NCBI GenBank assembly: GCA_964503615.1
Contig: CAZDBA010000013.1
Coordinates: forward strand, 1-46,629
DNA length: 46,629 bases
From: CAZDBA01 sp964503615
Lineage (GTDB): Bacteria; Planctomycetota; Planctomycetia; Pirellulales; Pirellulaceae
Direction: 5' to 3'
This document shows, one piece after another, positions 8,226-17,595 of this stretch (positions are counted from its first letter, which is position 1; every line of letters starts with the position of its first letter). The position numbers were made by a program, and so were the translations under genes. The notes below the pieces were generated by a model, which ran no database searches, had not been told where the DNA came from, and saw only the letters and a list, made by a program, of their open reading frames with translations.

Positions 8226-9629
8226 CTATCGTTTTCGATTTCGATACTCAGAAGAATTCAGCATCCCATCGTTATTCGAGTCCATCCCTTGAAATTCTTC
8301 AATTTTTTCCATTGTCCATTTGTCTGTAAACTCATGCATCTGTAGCAATCCATCACCGTTAGCGTCTTTTCCGCCGAAAACACCAGACGAGTTTGAGCGA
8401 GACGAAGAAGTCTTGCGCGACGAGTTCGATCGACTTCTATTTTCGGTAGCCTCTTCCTCTTCTTCATCCTCATCTTGGGAGGAAGCGCTTTTGGGCGTAT
8501 AGGCTGCTATCATCTCCGCTCGCGTGGCGATTCCGTCGGAATTGGCGTCCAGATTCTTGGGTGCGCGCCGTAATTTTTTCAGTTCTTCTGAATCAAGAGC
8601 GCCGTCTTCATTCTTGTCCATCTGTTTTAAAAGACTATCTACATGTTTTTCGTAGCGATTTGCCGAGCCTGAATTGCTCGAAGAACCAGAACCGCTGGAA
8701 CCCTTTGAAGAGGAACTACCCTTCGATTCTTGGGATTCTCTTTTTTTCCGCTCGTATTCTTCACGGGCTCGTTCTTTTGCCTTTGCCCTAGCATCCGAGT
8801 CCGAGACTTCACCCGACGGTTCACGATAGCGTCCTCGTCCTCGTCCTTCCCCCTCACGTTCGCTATAACCTTCCTGCTCTCTAGCATTTTTTATCTGTTC
8901 TTCTGCTGCGCGCCTCGCACGATCTCGGTTCTCGGAATTAGAGCCACTTGAGTCTTGGTCACTGTCTCCACGGTCACGACCGCCACGGCCTCGACCACCA
9001 CGGCCTTGTACTTGCTCACGCGCCTTGAAGCGCTCGGCTAATTCTTGTGGGGTCAGAATACCATCGTTATTCAAATCAGAATCGCTTGGTCTTGGTCTAC
9101 CCCAACGTATTCTTTCGATTTCAGGGCCTTCTAGATTTCCGCTACCATCGCGATCATAACTGTTAATAGTTTCCTGAACTCGGGTCATAATCGTCTCGCT
9201 ATATTCCTTTTCGAGAGACGCTGAATCGTTCGAAGTACCTCCCGAAAAACCTTGGACCGATCCGCTTTGGGTCTCCACGCCAAAACCGGGAACCTTACGA
9301 ACAACACTACTTGTTGATTTTCGCTCTCGCTCTTCTTCCCGTTTGCGAGTACTGCCATTTGCTGCGTTTACAATGTCGGCAATGGGTACAGGTTGCTTGT
9401 CGGAAAATCCTAGATCAAGGATATAGCTCTTTAGCCGGCCTTCAATCTCGTCTGGATCCATTTGGCCATTGTTGTTCCGATCAACTGTTTTTAAATATTC
9501 GGACGGATCCCAGCCTCGCCGCCGCTGAGCGTTTGCGAATGAGGAAAGCAGACAAACGATCGCACAAAACACTACGAGCGTGACCCCATGGTTAACAAAA
9601 TTTTGCATTAACGATTTTCCGTTTGCCAT
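8226..9629 (-). CDS. exported protein with seven EF-hand calcium loops
   Basis: This 467-residue protein has a signal peptide (hydrophobic VTLVVFCAIVCLLSSFANA, residues 16-34). Seven DxDxDG-type EF-hand loops follow at about 50-61 (DRNNNGQMDPDE), 159-170 (DRDGSGNLEGPE), 185-196 (DLNNDGILTPQE), 338-349 (DKNEDGALDSEE), 361-372 (DANSDGIATRAE), 422-433 (DANGDGLLQMHE) and 450-461 (DSNNDGMLNSSE). Between hands 3 and 4 lies a long low-complexity Arg/Gly/Ser/Glu-rich stretch (205-325), and an acidic run sits near 386-394. It is therefore an extracytoplasmic calcium-binding protein with an unstructured linker, and its partner is unknown. ATG 9629 was chosen because the signal peptide begins there. It heads the unit EF-hand - ComEA-like - uvrB. 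Confidence 0.85.
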   Translation of the reverse strand: MANGKSLMQNFVNHGVTLVVFCAIVCLLSSFANAQRRRGWDPSEYLKTVDRNNNGQMDPDEIEGRLKSYILDLGFSDKQPVPIADIVNAANGSTRKREEERERKSTSSVVRKVPGFGVETQSGSVQGFSGGTSNDSASLEKEYSETIMTRVQETINSYDRDGSGNLEGPEIERIRWGRPRPSDSDLNNDGILTPQELAERFKAREQVQGRGGRGRGGRDRGDSDQDSSGSNSENRDRARRAAEEQIKNAREQEGYSEREGEGRGRGRYREPSGEVSDSDARAKAKERAREEYERKKRESQESKGSSSSKGSSGSGSSSNSGSANRYEKHVDSLLKQMDKNEDGALDSEELKKLRRAPKNLDANSDGIATRAEMIAAYTPKSASSQDEDEEEEEATENRSRSNSSRKTSSSRSNSSGVFGGKDANGDGLLQMHEFTDKWTMEKIEEFQGMDSNNDGMLNSSEYRNRKR

Positions 9630-10061
9630 TCTTATAATCTCAATTCGAAGCCGAGTTTTGGTGCCAGATAAACGTCGTTTTGAACATACATTTAACCGCA
9701 CGGACCTGAAATTGTTTCTGTAACAGTCTACGTGAATTTAAAAGAGTGTTCGGAAGCAAATCGTCGCAAAAGTGTGAATAAACACAGTGAAACGATCGTC
9801 TGGCCCTGATTTTCGACTATTTGCGGAGAAGAGGGGCTCTGGGAGTTCGATTTGACCCCTGAAAGCCTACGACCGATAATAACTAAAGCTTCGTTTTACT
9901 TGCACTTAACGAGATTTTCTGGGTGCAATGCCAACCAAAATCGAGCCCATTTGTGATTTCTCCCACTTCGCTCATTTGGCTTCGAATGGATGGCCCGCTC
10001 AAGATCAGCACGACTGTTCCTTGGGCTGTTCAAAAAAACCGATTCCAACGCAAGATTAGCC
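9630..10061. other. divergent intergenic region, no gene seen
   Basis: These 432 bases lie between the minus-strand EF-hand gene and the plus-strand TPR gene and should hold both promoters. The plus-strand frame from 9990 only extends the TPR protein with residues unlike any domain. I see no hairpin with a T-run, repeat or RNA gene. Confidence 0.45.
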
Positions 10062-13000
10062 ATGTCTCAGCTATGTCCCAACTGCCAAAAGCGATTGCAG
10101 GAATTTGCTGTTGGTTGTCCCTACTGTGGATGGAATCTGGCGGAGAACATTCAAAACGCAGCTCCCGCAGTCCCCCAAGAGAATATGCAAATTCAACCAG
10201 AGGAAGTGATCGAGGAAGAACCTCCACTATTGGTTTCAGAAGACTACATGTCCGCGATCGAGGCCGGCAATTTTTCTACCGCGCTGGACCGTCTGAATAA
10301 AGTAATCATCAATGCCAGCGATGATCGGCTTGGTGAGCTGTACGGTCTTCGTGGTTACGTGAATTTGAAAATGGGCCACTACGGTCGAGCCGAAAGTGAT
10401 TGCGACGAAGCGATCGCTCGCCACCAAGACCAGCCACAGACACTCGCCTGGCGCGCGGCCGCACGTGGAGAACAGGACAAGTGGCGTGCTGCGTTCGACG
10501 ATCTTTCTGCAGCCTACGAGAATTCGACACCGCATGACAAGGAACAGTACCTCCAGCTGATGCAAGCCTATAGTGAATCGGCAAAAGCATACTTTCAGGA
10601 GCAAGTCACACAGGGTAACGAATCGGCCCAGTTGTTTTTTGACCGAGCTTGGGTCTACCTCAAGGCCAGCAAGCTGAGCAAAGCGGAGCGAGATTTCGAG
10701 ATAACGCTTCAACACGACCCGAACCATGCGGGAGCCGCCGTAGGACTGGCTGAGCTGAAATATGACCAGGACGAATTTGAAAAGTCACTGGAGTTGGCCG
10801 AGCTGGCCTTTGGCGACGACTCATGGAAACGAAAAGCGTTAGAGATCCACGCTCGTGCGGCGCGGAAGTTAGGCAAAGCCCAACTTTGCTTTAACGACCT
10901 TGCTCAACTCCGTAAGTTGATCGGAAAAGATTCACGCTTGGCAATGCAATGCGGCGAACTGCGAAGCGTGTTAGGGGATCACGCGGGAGCGATCGCAGAT
11001 CTAACGCATGCTTACAAAGCCAACCAGTTGAATTTTTCGGCGCTGTTAAAACGAGCGGACTGCTATGCTTCGATTCGCAATTTCGCATTGGCGGAAACGG
11101 ACTACATCCATTACATCAAAAACAACGTTGACGAAGCCGCTGCCTATGCCCGGCTGGGGCAGGTCTACTTGATGCAGAACCGACTGGATCAGGCGCAGGA
11201 AACGTTTGATCTGGCCTTGGACAAAGACGCCATTTGCTTCGAGGCTTTCAAAGGACGCAGCGAAGTCTATCTGGCAAAAAAACAGTTTGATCGCGCCCTT
11301 ACCGATTGTGAAAACGCAATTCGGTTGGATAGCATGCGGGGTGAGATGTTTGGAATACGCGCGAAAATTTACTCCGGCCTGTCCCAGTACACCAGCGCCA
11401 TCGAGGACTTTAGCCGTGCGATCGAAAAATCTCCGACCGTAGAAGAACGGGCCAGTCAGCTTTTTCAAAGAGGAGCGGTCTACTACGAGCTTGCCCAAAT
11501 GGACAATGCGATTAAGGACTTTGAGGCCGCGACGGCGCTGTGTCCAACTCATGCGGGCACATGGATCTGGCGTGCGGCTGCCTGTGCCAGATTGGAACTT
11601 TTTTCCGAAGCGATTATCAGCTTGCAAAAAGCGATGGCGGTCCGACCCTCTTCTGCTCAACAGTATCGCACCATTGGCAAGCCGGTTGCTGAAGCTGCCA
11701 TCAAACATCTGACTCAACGCTTACAGCGCGGGCAATCCGATGACGCGCAAACCTTCGCCGATCGTGCTCTCGCCCATGCATTTTTGGGTAACGTCGATTC
11801 TGCGATCAAGGATTACGACCGTTCACTGAAAAAACAACCTGACAACGAAAGCACTCTAATTCGTCGCGCCCAAATGTTGGCCCGGCGTGGCGATCATAAT
11901 TCAGCCATCAAAGATTACACCGCAGTTATCCAAAAGAGCCCTCGTCATCATTGGGCGCGATACTGTCGGGCTTATTCCCGTTTGAATTCCAAACAAGTAG
12001 ACAAAGCCAAATCGGATATCCTCAAGTCGATCAAGTTGGCTCCGCAGCATCCACGATACCACGTTTTGCTCGCAGAGATTCTGCAAAAGAGCCAAGAGCA
12101 TTCCGCAGCGATCCAAGCTTACGACCGAGCGATCGCACTGGATTTGCATGATCCACAATTGTACGCTAGTCGCGGCAAAGTCCTTGCCAATCAACGGCAT
12201 CACTTAAAATCGATTCACGATTTTACCCGTTCGCTGGAACTGTTACCCAGTCAACCCGCCGTATTGATCGCGCGTGGAAACGCGTACCTGAGACTCGACC
12301 AGGCAACGTCGGCTCGTCGTGACTTTGAGTCGGCATTGGGCATGGACAACATGGCACTCAAGGCGTACACCGGTCGCTCGACCGTCTTGGCAGCCATGGA
12401 CGAACATGAACAGGCTTTGATTTTCCTGACCAAAGCGTTTCACCGCTTTAGCAACCCACGAGATCTAGCCGAATTGTTGCTGGCGCGCGGCAAACAGTTT
12501 TACAAAATGGGCCGGTTCATTCCTGCCGCAGCCGATTTTTCCGCGATCGTGGACTTGCTTCGCGATCAAAACCCGGCAGCCGTTGCTGCGGCCCGCTTTG
12601 TACGAGCATTGGCCCGAACTCAACTGGGGCAGTCGGACCTCGCAATCAAAGATCTTCGCCGTTGCGTCAGTGTGACACCGAACAACGTAGGAGCGCAGCA
12701 GGCGTTGGAGCATTTGGTAAACAGGGGCGAAGGGGACATACCCGCTGTTCTGCAACCACCTGCCAATCCAATTCGCCCGACTCGGCCGTCAGTTTTGGCC
12801 GAGCCCCTGAAAATTAAGTCGACCGACGATGACCCGTTTGCAAACCAGCCGCCGTTCGACACATGGTTAGTTCGGACAGAGGACCGCCACGAATACGGGC
12901 CTGTACACAAAAAAATCCTTGATCAATGGGCTCGTGAGGGTCGAATCGTTTCCAGCATGCGATTGTTGCGAGCCGATTGGAGCAAGTGGAAGCGAGTCGC

Positions 13001-13130
13001 AAAAGTGTTCCCGCAATTAGTCGCTCCCGCTACCGTTTTCGAATCGCCGGACGATGTCTCGCTGCTCCCACAGCCTTTGGTCACCAATGAAGAACCGGAT
13101 AGAAAAGTCCCGTTTGAAGACCTCGGGTAA
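10062..13130 (+). CDS. large zinc-ribbon / TPR-repeat / GYF_2-type scaffold protein
   Basis: This 1022-residue protein has three parts. A zinc ribbon opens it (CPNCQ...CPYCGW, four Cys in two CxxC knuckles, residues 5-23). Twenty or more TPR units then fill most of the length, with typical A-x-A-[YF]-x-D-x-x-x-A-[IL]-x-L-x-P phasing, for example AIKDYDRSLKKQPDNESTLIRRAQ and AIQAYDRAIALDLHDPQLYASRG. The C-terminal ~60 residues (DTWLVRTEDRHEYGPVHKKILDQWAREGRI...WSKWKRV) look like a GYF_2/DUF4339 domain. There is no signal peptide or membrane span, so it is probably a cytoplasmic protein-interaction scaffold. I took ATG 10062 over 9990 because the zinc ribbon starts there, although no good ribosome site precedes either. 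Confidence 0.85.
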   Translation: MSQLCPNCQKRLQEFAVGCPYCGWNLAENIQNAAPAVPQENMQIQPEEVIEEEPPLLVSEDYMSAIEAGNFSTALDRLNKVIINASDDRLGELYGLRGYVNLKMGHYGRAESDCDEAIARHQDQPQTLAWRAAARGEQDKWRAAFDDLSAAYENSTPHDKEQYLQLMQAYSESAKAYFQEQVTQGNESAQLFFDRAWVYLKASKLSKAERDFEITLQHDPNHAGAAVGLAELKYDQDEFEKSLELAELAFGDDSWKRKALEIHARAARKLGKAQLCFNDLAQLRKLIGKDSRLAMQCGELRSVLGDHAGAIADLTHAYKANQLNFSALLKRADCYASIRNFALAETDYIHYIKNNVDEAAAYARLGQVYLMQNRLDQAQETFDLALDKDAICFEAFKGRSEVYLAKKQFDRALTDCENAIRLDSMRGEMFGIRAKIYSGLSQYTSAIEDFSRAIEKSPTVEERASQLFQRGAVYYELAQMDNAIKDFEAATALCPTHAGTWIWRAAACARLELFSEAIISLQKAMAVRPSSAQQYRTIGKPVAEAAIKHLTQRLQRGQSDDAQTFADRALAHAFLGNVDSAIKDYDRSLKKQPDNESTLIRRAQMLARRGDHNSAIKDYTAVIQKSPRHHWARYCRAYSRLNSKQVDKAKSDILKSIKLAPQHPRYHVLLAEILQKSQEHSAAIQAYDRAIALDLHDPQLYASRGKVLANQRHHLKSIHDFTRSLELLPSQPAVLIARGNAYLRLDQATSARRDFESALGMDNMALKAYTGRSTVLAAMDEHEQALIFLTKAFHRFSNPRDLAELLLARGKQFYKMGRFIPAAADFSAIVDLLRDQNPAAVAAARFVRALARTQLGQSDLAIKDLRRCVSVTPNNVGAQQALEHLVNRGEGDIPAVLQPPANPIRPTRPSVLAEPLKIKSTDDDPFANQPPFDTWLVRTEDRHEYGPVHKKILDQWAREGRIVSSMRLLRADWSKWKRVAKVFPQLVAPATVFESPDDVSLLPQPLVTNEEPDRKVPFEDLG

Positions 13131-13158
13131 TCAGTGAGCAACAGTCCTCACCAATTAT

Positions 13159-13464
13159 TTAGCCGTCGGACGGAGTCGTCTTCTTTTCGTTTTCGCGCAG
13201 CTGCTTGGATTGAACTTCATGTTCTAACTCTGCACGAGTGACTTTCTGTTGCTGGCGGTTCTTCTGGAGTTGGACAAATTCCCGATAGTAACGAGGGCCG
13301 AAAATGGCCCCGACAAATAGGAGATAAGCAAGATAAGCCGCCCCGAGTAAGCCTATTACTTGCCAATCGGAAACCGATATTAGGTTCAGGCGAATCGCGA
13401 TCGCAGTCAAAACCGCAAACACGGTTGTGACAATCAGCAATTGACGAATAGAGAACTTGAACAT
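13159..13464 (-). CDS. small two-span membrane protein
   Basis: This 101-residue protein begins MFKFSIRQLLIVTTVFAVLTAIAIRL, an opening seen in many planctomycete small membrane proteins. A second span (VIGLLGAAYLAYLLFVGAIFG) and a basic, coiled-coil-prone cytoplasmic tail (REFVQLQKNRQQQKVTRAELEHEVQSKQL) follow. The function is unknown. Its start lies 4 bases after the stop of the zinc-ribbon membrane protein, so the two are surely co-transcribed and may act together. It converges with the TPR gene, with 28 bases between them. Confidence 0.75.
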   Translation of the reverse strand: MFKFSIRQLLIVTTVFAVLTAIAIRLNLISVSDWQVIGLLGAAYLAYLLFVGAIFGPRYYREFVQLQKNRQQQKVTRAELEHEVQSKQLRENEKKTTPSDG

Positions 13465-13468
13465 TAGG

Positions 13469-14440
13469 TCATACTAAACGATCACGAGCGTTGGTCGAAC
13501 TGCTTTTGGCAAGGACCTCGGCCAGTAATTTCTCGGTTCGCTGCCAGTGGTTCGACTCTCTCCCAGCGAGATAGCTGGCCAGTGTCGCTAGAACTAACAT
13601 CGCGACACACCAGATGCAGGCTTTTTGGCTGAGCGAGCCAGGAACTTGTAAAAACCGAGCCAACAATCCGGTGCTGCCGCTAACAACTAATCCCATCGAG
13701 AATAGCCCGTAGACAAAAGCGAAAACCAGCATCACGAAAGCGATGCTTTTCAAAGCTGACCAGTCGGGAACTTGTAGAAGCAGTATCGCATAGACAATAT
13801 GCAAAACAGCTACGAAGATTTGCAAATAGATCCAACGTGGTAACAAAATTCCTGCGTCCGCCTGGCTCCACTCCCACCAGCAGTAAACTGCTGGCCCGAG
13901 GTTGATCAGCCCCACAACCACCAGAAACCCGGCAAAGAATCTTGTCAGCGTTACTCGGTCTGCTTGGGCCTGACGTGTTCGTTTTTCGATCGCAGCCGCG
14001 CTAGAAAGCGTATTGCCTTCTCGGTTTTTTCCTTTGAGGTCAGCGGAGGGCTCAATTTTGAATTCGTTTGCAGAGTCGTCAATCTTTTTTTCGACTTCCT
14101 CAGAATCCTCGATGTTGATCGCGAATGGGACTTTTTCTGGTTGTTTGTCAGCCTCCGATTCCGCGGCGAGGTTTTCTATAGACCGTGGGTCTATTGTTTC
14201 TTTTGGTTGGATCTCAACGATTTGAGGCGGCTTGACCGGTTCCGGTAACGAAACCTCATCAATGGCAGAACGATGTGAGGACGAAAAAGGGGCGAGCAGG
14301 ATATCGTTTGGGTTATGATCAGCCGGCGGGTAAGGCACGACCACTATCGACTTGCAACCGGGGCACCTTGCAGACATGCCAGCTCGCTTGGCTGGCACGC
14401 GCATGACGCAACCGTTGGGGCATTGGATGCGTAGGGGCAC
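13469..14440 (-). CDS. zinc-ribbon membrane protein
   Basis: This 323-residue protein has an N-terminal zinc knuckle pair (CPNGCVMRVPAKRAGMSARCPGC, residues 6-28), as in planctomycete proteins with an MJ0042-like ribbon. An acidic, Pro-rich linker (about 60-150) leads to four hydrophobic spans in the C-terminal half (FFAGFLVVVGLINLGPAVYCW; IFVAVLHIVYAILLLQV; SIAFVMLVFAFVYGLFSMGLVV; ACIWCVAMLVLATLASYLAG). The ribbon should be cytoplasmic. The role is unknown. It lies 46 bases downstream of the lipase gene and 4 bases upstream of the small membrane protein gene, all on the minus strand, which suggests one transcript. Confidence 0.75.
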   Translation of the reverse strand: MPLRIQCPNGCVMRVPAKRAGMSARCPGCKSIVVVPYPPADHNPNDILLAPFSSSHRSAIDEVSLPEPVKPPQIVEIQPKETIDPRSIENLAAESEADKQPEKVPFAINIEDSEEVEKKIDDSANEFKIEPSADLKGKNREGNTLSSAAAIEKRTRQAQADRVTLTRFFAGFLVVVGLINLGPAVYCWWEWSQADAGILLPRWIYLQIFVAVLHIVYAILLLQVPDWSALKSIAFVMLVFAFVYGLFSMGLVVSGSTGLLARFLQVPGSLSQKACIWCVAMLVLATLASYLAGRESNHWQRTEKLLAEVLAKSSSTNARDRLV

Positions 14441-14486
14441 TGTCGTTCTCCAAGTTGCTCGCGTGATATTATTTCATCTAGGCAAC

Positions 14487-15359
14487 TCAAACCTTAGAGT
14501 TCGAGGCTTCGTCTTTTCGCACCGCAGAGTAAATATGATCGATATACTCCATCGTTGAGTGATCGCTCAATTGATCGATTCGAAAACGGGTCAGCCCACC
14601 CAAGAAACCGGCCAGGCGATCTTTTACTCTTCGCCATCCTGAAATTTCTTCGATGTTACCGACGTTGTTGATGTAGATCTCTTTGCCGCTGTGTCGGTAG
14701 CCGAACATCACAGGTGGAACTCGAGGTACTACGTCGTTGTTGTTCACCCAGCGAAAATGTTCCAGTTGGACACTTTTTACATATTCTTTGTTTCCAACTC
14801 TTGGGCTGCCGAACGTGTACAGCTCTTCCGGTTCGGAGCGAAGTGCTGAGACCATGCAACGGCCAGCGCAAATTGTTGCCATCGCACCACCCAGCGAATG
14901 TCCACAGAACCAGAGTGGCAGTTCGTTGCTTTCCAATTCTTTTTCAACATACGGCCAGATATCATCTGCCTCAGTTTTGAATCCGCGATGAACGCGGCCC
15001 ACCGTTTCGGACAAAGCGGTCAACGCGTTGGCGTCCGCACGAATGTCGTTCCACTCGGTGGGTTCGGTTCCTCGGAATACCAAAACGGTGTCATGTTTCG
15101 TAATAAACATGTAAGCTTGCGAGCCATCGCTGCTGAAAAATTTACCATCAATAAAGCCAAGCTTGCCAGCCGCCTTGTTGGTCTCCTCAGGAGGTAAGTA
15201 AGACATCATTGCGACTTCGCTGAATAGCAGCGAACGCCGCAAAAATGAAAGCTCCGAAATAGGACCCGTCAATTTCGACTTGAACGAAATCTGGCTGGCC
15301 CGTTTGTTGGCCAGCTTCTGGTCGTGTTTGTTTATCTTTTTGCGAACAACGCCGGACAT
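14487..15359 (-). CDS. class-3 (fungal-type) lipase
   Basis: This 290-residue alpha/beta hydrolase has the Lipase_3 pattern: VLVFRGTEPTEWNDIRAD (93-109), the nucleophile elbow GHSLGGA with Ser155 (153-159), YTFGSPRVGN (181-190), NNDVVPRVPP with the expected acid Asp209, and His267 (SDHSTMEYI). These form a plausible Ser-Asp-His triad like that of Rhizomucor and Thermomyces lipases. It lacks a recognisable signal peptide. The N-terminus is basic (VRKKINKHDQK...), so it is probably intracellular or exported by another route. The likely activity is hydrolysis of acylglycerols or other lipid esters. It is followed by the zinc-ribbon membrane protein gene 46 bases downstream. Confidence 0.88.
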   Translation of the reverse strand: MSGVVRKKINKHDQKLANKRASQISFKSKLTGPISELSFLRRSLLFSEVAMMSYLPPEETNKAAGKLGFIDGKFFSSDGSQAYMFITKHDTVLVFRGTEPTEWNDIRADANALTALSETVGRVHRGFKTEADDIWPYVEKELESNELPLWFCGHSLGGAMATICAGRCMVSALRSEPEELYTFGSPRVGNKEYVKSVQLEHFRWVNNNDVVPRVPPVMFGYRHSGKEIYINNVGNIEEISGWRRVKDRLAGFLGGLTRFRIDQLSDHSTMEYIDHIYSAVRKDEASNSKV

Positions 15360-15521
15360 TTAGTGTTTCTTGGGAAGAAGGTTTCAGGCAAAAAATTCGC
15401 CCACCGCAAAATGCAACAGGCATCAAATGAATGGGCTTTGAGTTCGACTTTCTAGCCAAAGCCCAAGCCAAACAAGATACCTTTGTGGCGCTCACTCCGC
15501 AACCAAAACGTTGTCACATCG

Positions 15522-17282
15522 CTACTTGACCGACATTTTAATCACTCCGTCCCAATCATCTGGCGGTTGATTGTTGCGTTCGGAAATGTAATTGGCCAGA
15601 AATTCTTTTGCCTGGTCGCTCTCAGGCAGGGAAGTCAGCTGATTTAGCGCTCGGTTCCAGTCACCGTTAATGAAATCCTGAAGAGCGTCCGCATAGGAGT
15701 CCAATTCGGCGGTCGAAAACGAAAGTGTGCTCTGCTCGGCCGATAACAGCTGGTGGACCTCGATGTCTCGGCGAATCCCGACCGGTTGCATGACAGCCAA
15801 TCTTCGCAGTCGCAGTTTGCTGTTCTCCAGCGAATTGATCTTTTTTGCGGTTACACCGTCGATCAAGACCGAAGCCTTCATCAGTTTGGTCAGACTTTCC
15901 AAACGCGCGGCGAGGTTCACTACGGGGCCGAAGGCAGTTACTTTGACTTGATCCGAGGTCCCAATCATGCCGGCTACGGCTCGACCGGTCGCAATGCCCA
16001 TCCCGACTCGGAAATCTTTCAAAGGGTGGTCTTCGTCCAAGCCAATTTCGTCCAGATGTCGCTTAATCGCTACCGTTGTGTTGCAAGCTCGCTCCTCAGC
16101 GTCATCCTGGTCCAACGGCCAGCCCCAAAATCCCATTGCCGCATCACCGTGAAAGTCCCCGATCACGCCGCCGGCCAATAACATGTTGGATGTCATGATC
16201 CCCAACACTTGACTCACGCGTTGAAGAAACTCCAGCAATTGGTTTGACATTCGCTCACTGGTTGCTGAGAAACCTCTGAGGTCGCAAAACAAAACACTCA
16301 CGTCGCACTCGCGAGGGGCAAGTACGGTTTCCAGAGGTTGGTCCGCGATCACTTCCATCACGATGGGAGAGAAGAAAGATCGCAGGCTTGATTGCTGACG
16401 TTCCAGCTGATTCATCTCGCGAAGATTGGCGAACGTGTCGCCGACCAATTCGGCGAATTTGATATCGCCTTCGACATCGGCTTGTACGCTGTCGTTACCT
16501 ACTACCGACGACTGGCTGCCTGCGACATAAATTCCTTGCCCACGGCATGCGTTTCCGCCAAGTGGATACATGAACGCCCAGTCGTTTTGCATATCGACCG
16601 TATAAGCCAGATTCCCACCCGTTTTTTCATTCCAAATATGTAATTGAGGTTCACCGGACGAAATCGATTGGCGAACCAATTTTTCGCTGGGATGAAAATC
16701 TTCTTCGGCGAAGTTTCGACGGTCCCAATAGTCGACTTCGATTTTTTCTGATTCAGAATCCAGATGTACGATTGCGATCGCTTTCGCCCGCCGAATTCCA
16801 TCGAATAGAACGTTCACCAAGCGGTTGTACAAAGTCATATCGTCTCGCGAGCTGGAAACCAGATCGGGAAGCTGCCCCAGTACCGCTAAGCGTCGCTCCG
16901 CATCATGAAACTCGACTTGCTCCAGGAATTGATGAGTAAACGTTCTCTGGCTAATCGGGTTAGGAATGTCCTGAGTCGCGTAAGCTTGGCTGCGCGAGAG
17001 GGTGAACGTCGTTTGCCCGATGACGAACGCGTCACCGGCGTACAACGTCGCTTGATCACATTCGACTCCGTCAAAAAAGATCGGATTGGTTGCATTGGGA
17101 AACTTTTCAACGACCAAACAGTCGCCGTTCATTCGGATCGAAACATGCTTACGAGAAATTCGATCGTCCCAGCCCACCGACCATGGCTTGGTTGTTCGTC
17201 CCAGTTCGACAGCAGTATCCTCGGGCAATCGCCGTCGCCAGCGATCTTGCGCATTGATTCCTTGAACAAGCAGATCAAACAT
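15522..17282 (-). CDS. FHA - GAF-like - class III nucleotide cyclase
   Basis: This 586-residue signalling enzyme has an N-terminal FHA domain (about 1-100; LGRTTKPWSVGWDDRISRKHVSI with GR, SRKH) that would bind phosphothreonine. A GAF-like middle follows (about 145-290), then a class III cyclase domain (about 325-500). Metal-binding aspartates are Asp334 (LFCDLRGFS) and Asp380 (FHGDAAMGFWG). The transition-state pair is Asn456/Arg460 (VNLAAR). The position that is Lys in adenylate cyclases is Asp376, and its partner is Thr449. This acidic choice is closer to guanylate cyclases, so the product (cAMP or cGMP) is open. Separate FHA and kinase genes occur near 26-29 kb. The start agrees with the FHA domain beginning at residue 1. 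Confidence 0.87.
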   Translation of the reverse strand: MFDLLVQGINAQDRWRRRLPEDTAVELGRTTKPWSVGWDDRISRKHVSIRMNGDCLVVEKFPNATNPIFFDGVECDQATLYAGDAFVIGQTTFTLSRSQAYATQDIPNPISQRTFTHQFLEQVEFHDAERRLAVLGQLPDLVSSSRDDMTLYNRLVNVLFDGIRRAKAIAIVHLDSESEKIEVDYWDRRNFAEEDFHPSEKLVRQSISSGEPQLHIWNEKTGGNLAYTVDMQNDWAFMYPLGGNACRGQGIYVAGSQSSVVGNDSVQADVEGDIKFAELVGDTFANLREMNQLERQQSSLRSFFSPIVMEVIADQPLETVLAPRECDVSVLFCDLRGFSATSERMSNQLLEFLQRVSQVLGIMTSNMLLAGGVIGDFHGDAAMGFWGWPLDQDDAEERACNTTVAIKRHLDEIGLDEDHPLKDFRVGMGIATGRAVAGMIGTSDQVKVTAFGPVVNLAARLESLTKLMKASVLIDGVTAKKINSLENSKLRLRRLAVMQPVGIRRDIEVHQLLSAEQSTLSFSTAELDSYADALQDFINGDWNRALNQLTSLPESDQAKEFLANYISERNNQPPDDWDGVIKMSVK

Positions 17283-17595
17283 ATTTGTTTTCGGTGACCG
17301 AAGCTAAAAAATTGTGCGAAAAAAGAATGGCGTTCAACAAGGGTTCGTAAGGCTAGTCGAACACCTTTGCCTATCCAACCGTCTCCGGTAATCATAGCAG
17401 AGCAGACGTGCGCTGCTAATCGCTTGCTGACCAGTCGGGACGAATCGACACATGTTGTGGGATAGCTGTCCCGTTTTGTTGCGAGAGATTTTTACTTTCC
17501 CATTGGAAACTCAGGCAACTGGAACTTGCACCAAAACTGGTTTAAACTGCTGTTCTGAAATCGCAGACCAATTTATTTCCAACAAAAACATTGTC
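17283..17595. other. divergent intergenic region, no gene seen
   Basis: These 313 bases lie between the cyclase gene (minus) and the TIM-barrel gene (plus). A plus-strand frame opens at 17452 in line with the TIM-barrel gene, but its 48 extra residues are Cys/Thr-rich and not domain-like. I see no hairpin with a T-run or other site. Confidence 0.4.

Noticed and set aside
15522..17282. A reading in which the cyclase had both purine residues swapped (Lys to Asp and Asp to Lys447)
   Set aside because: Realigning to the D-x-x-G-x-x-V-N pattern puts Thr449, not Lys447, at the second site. Thr is a known variant, so only the first change stands.
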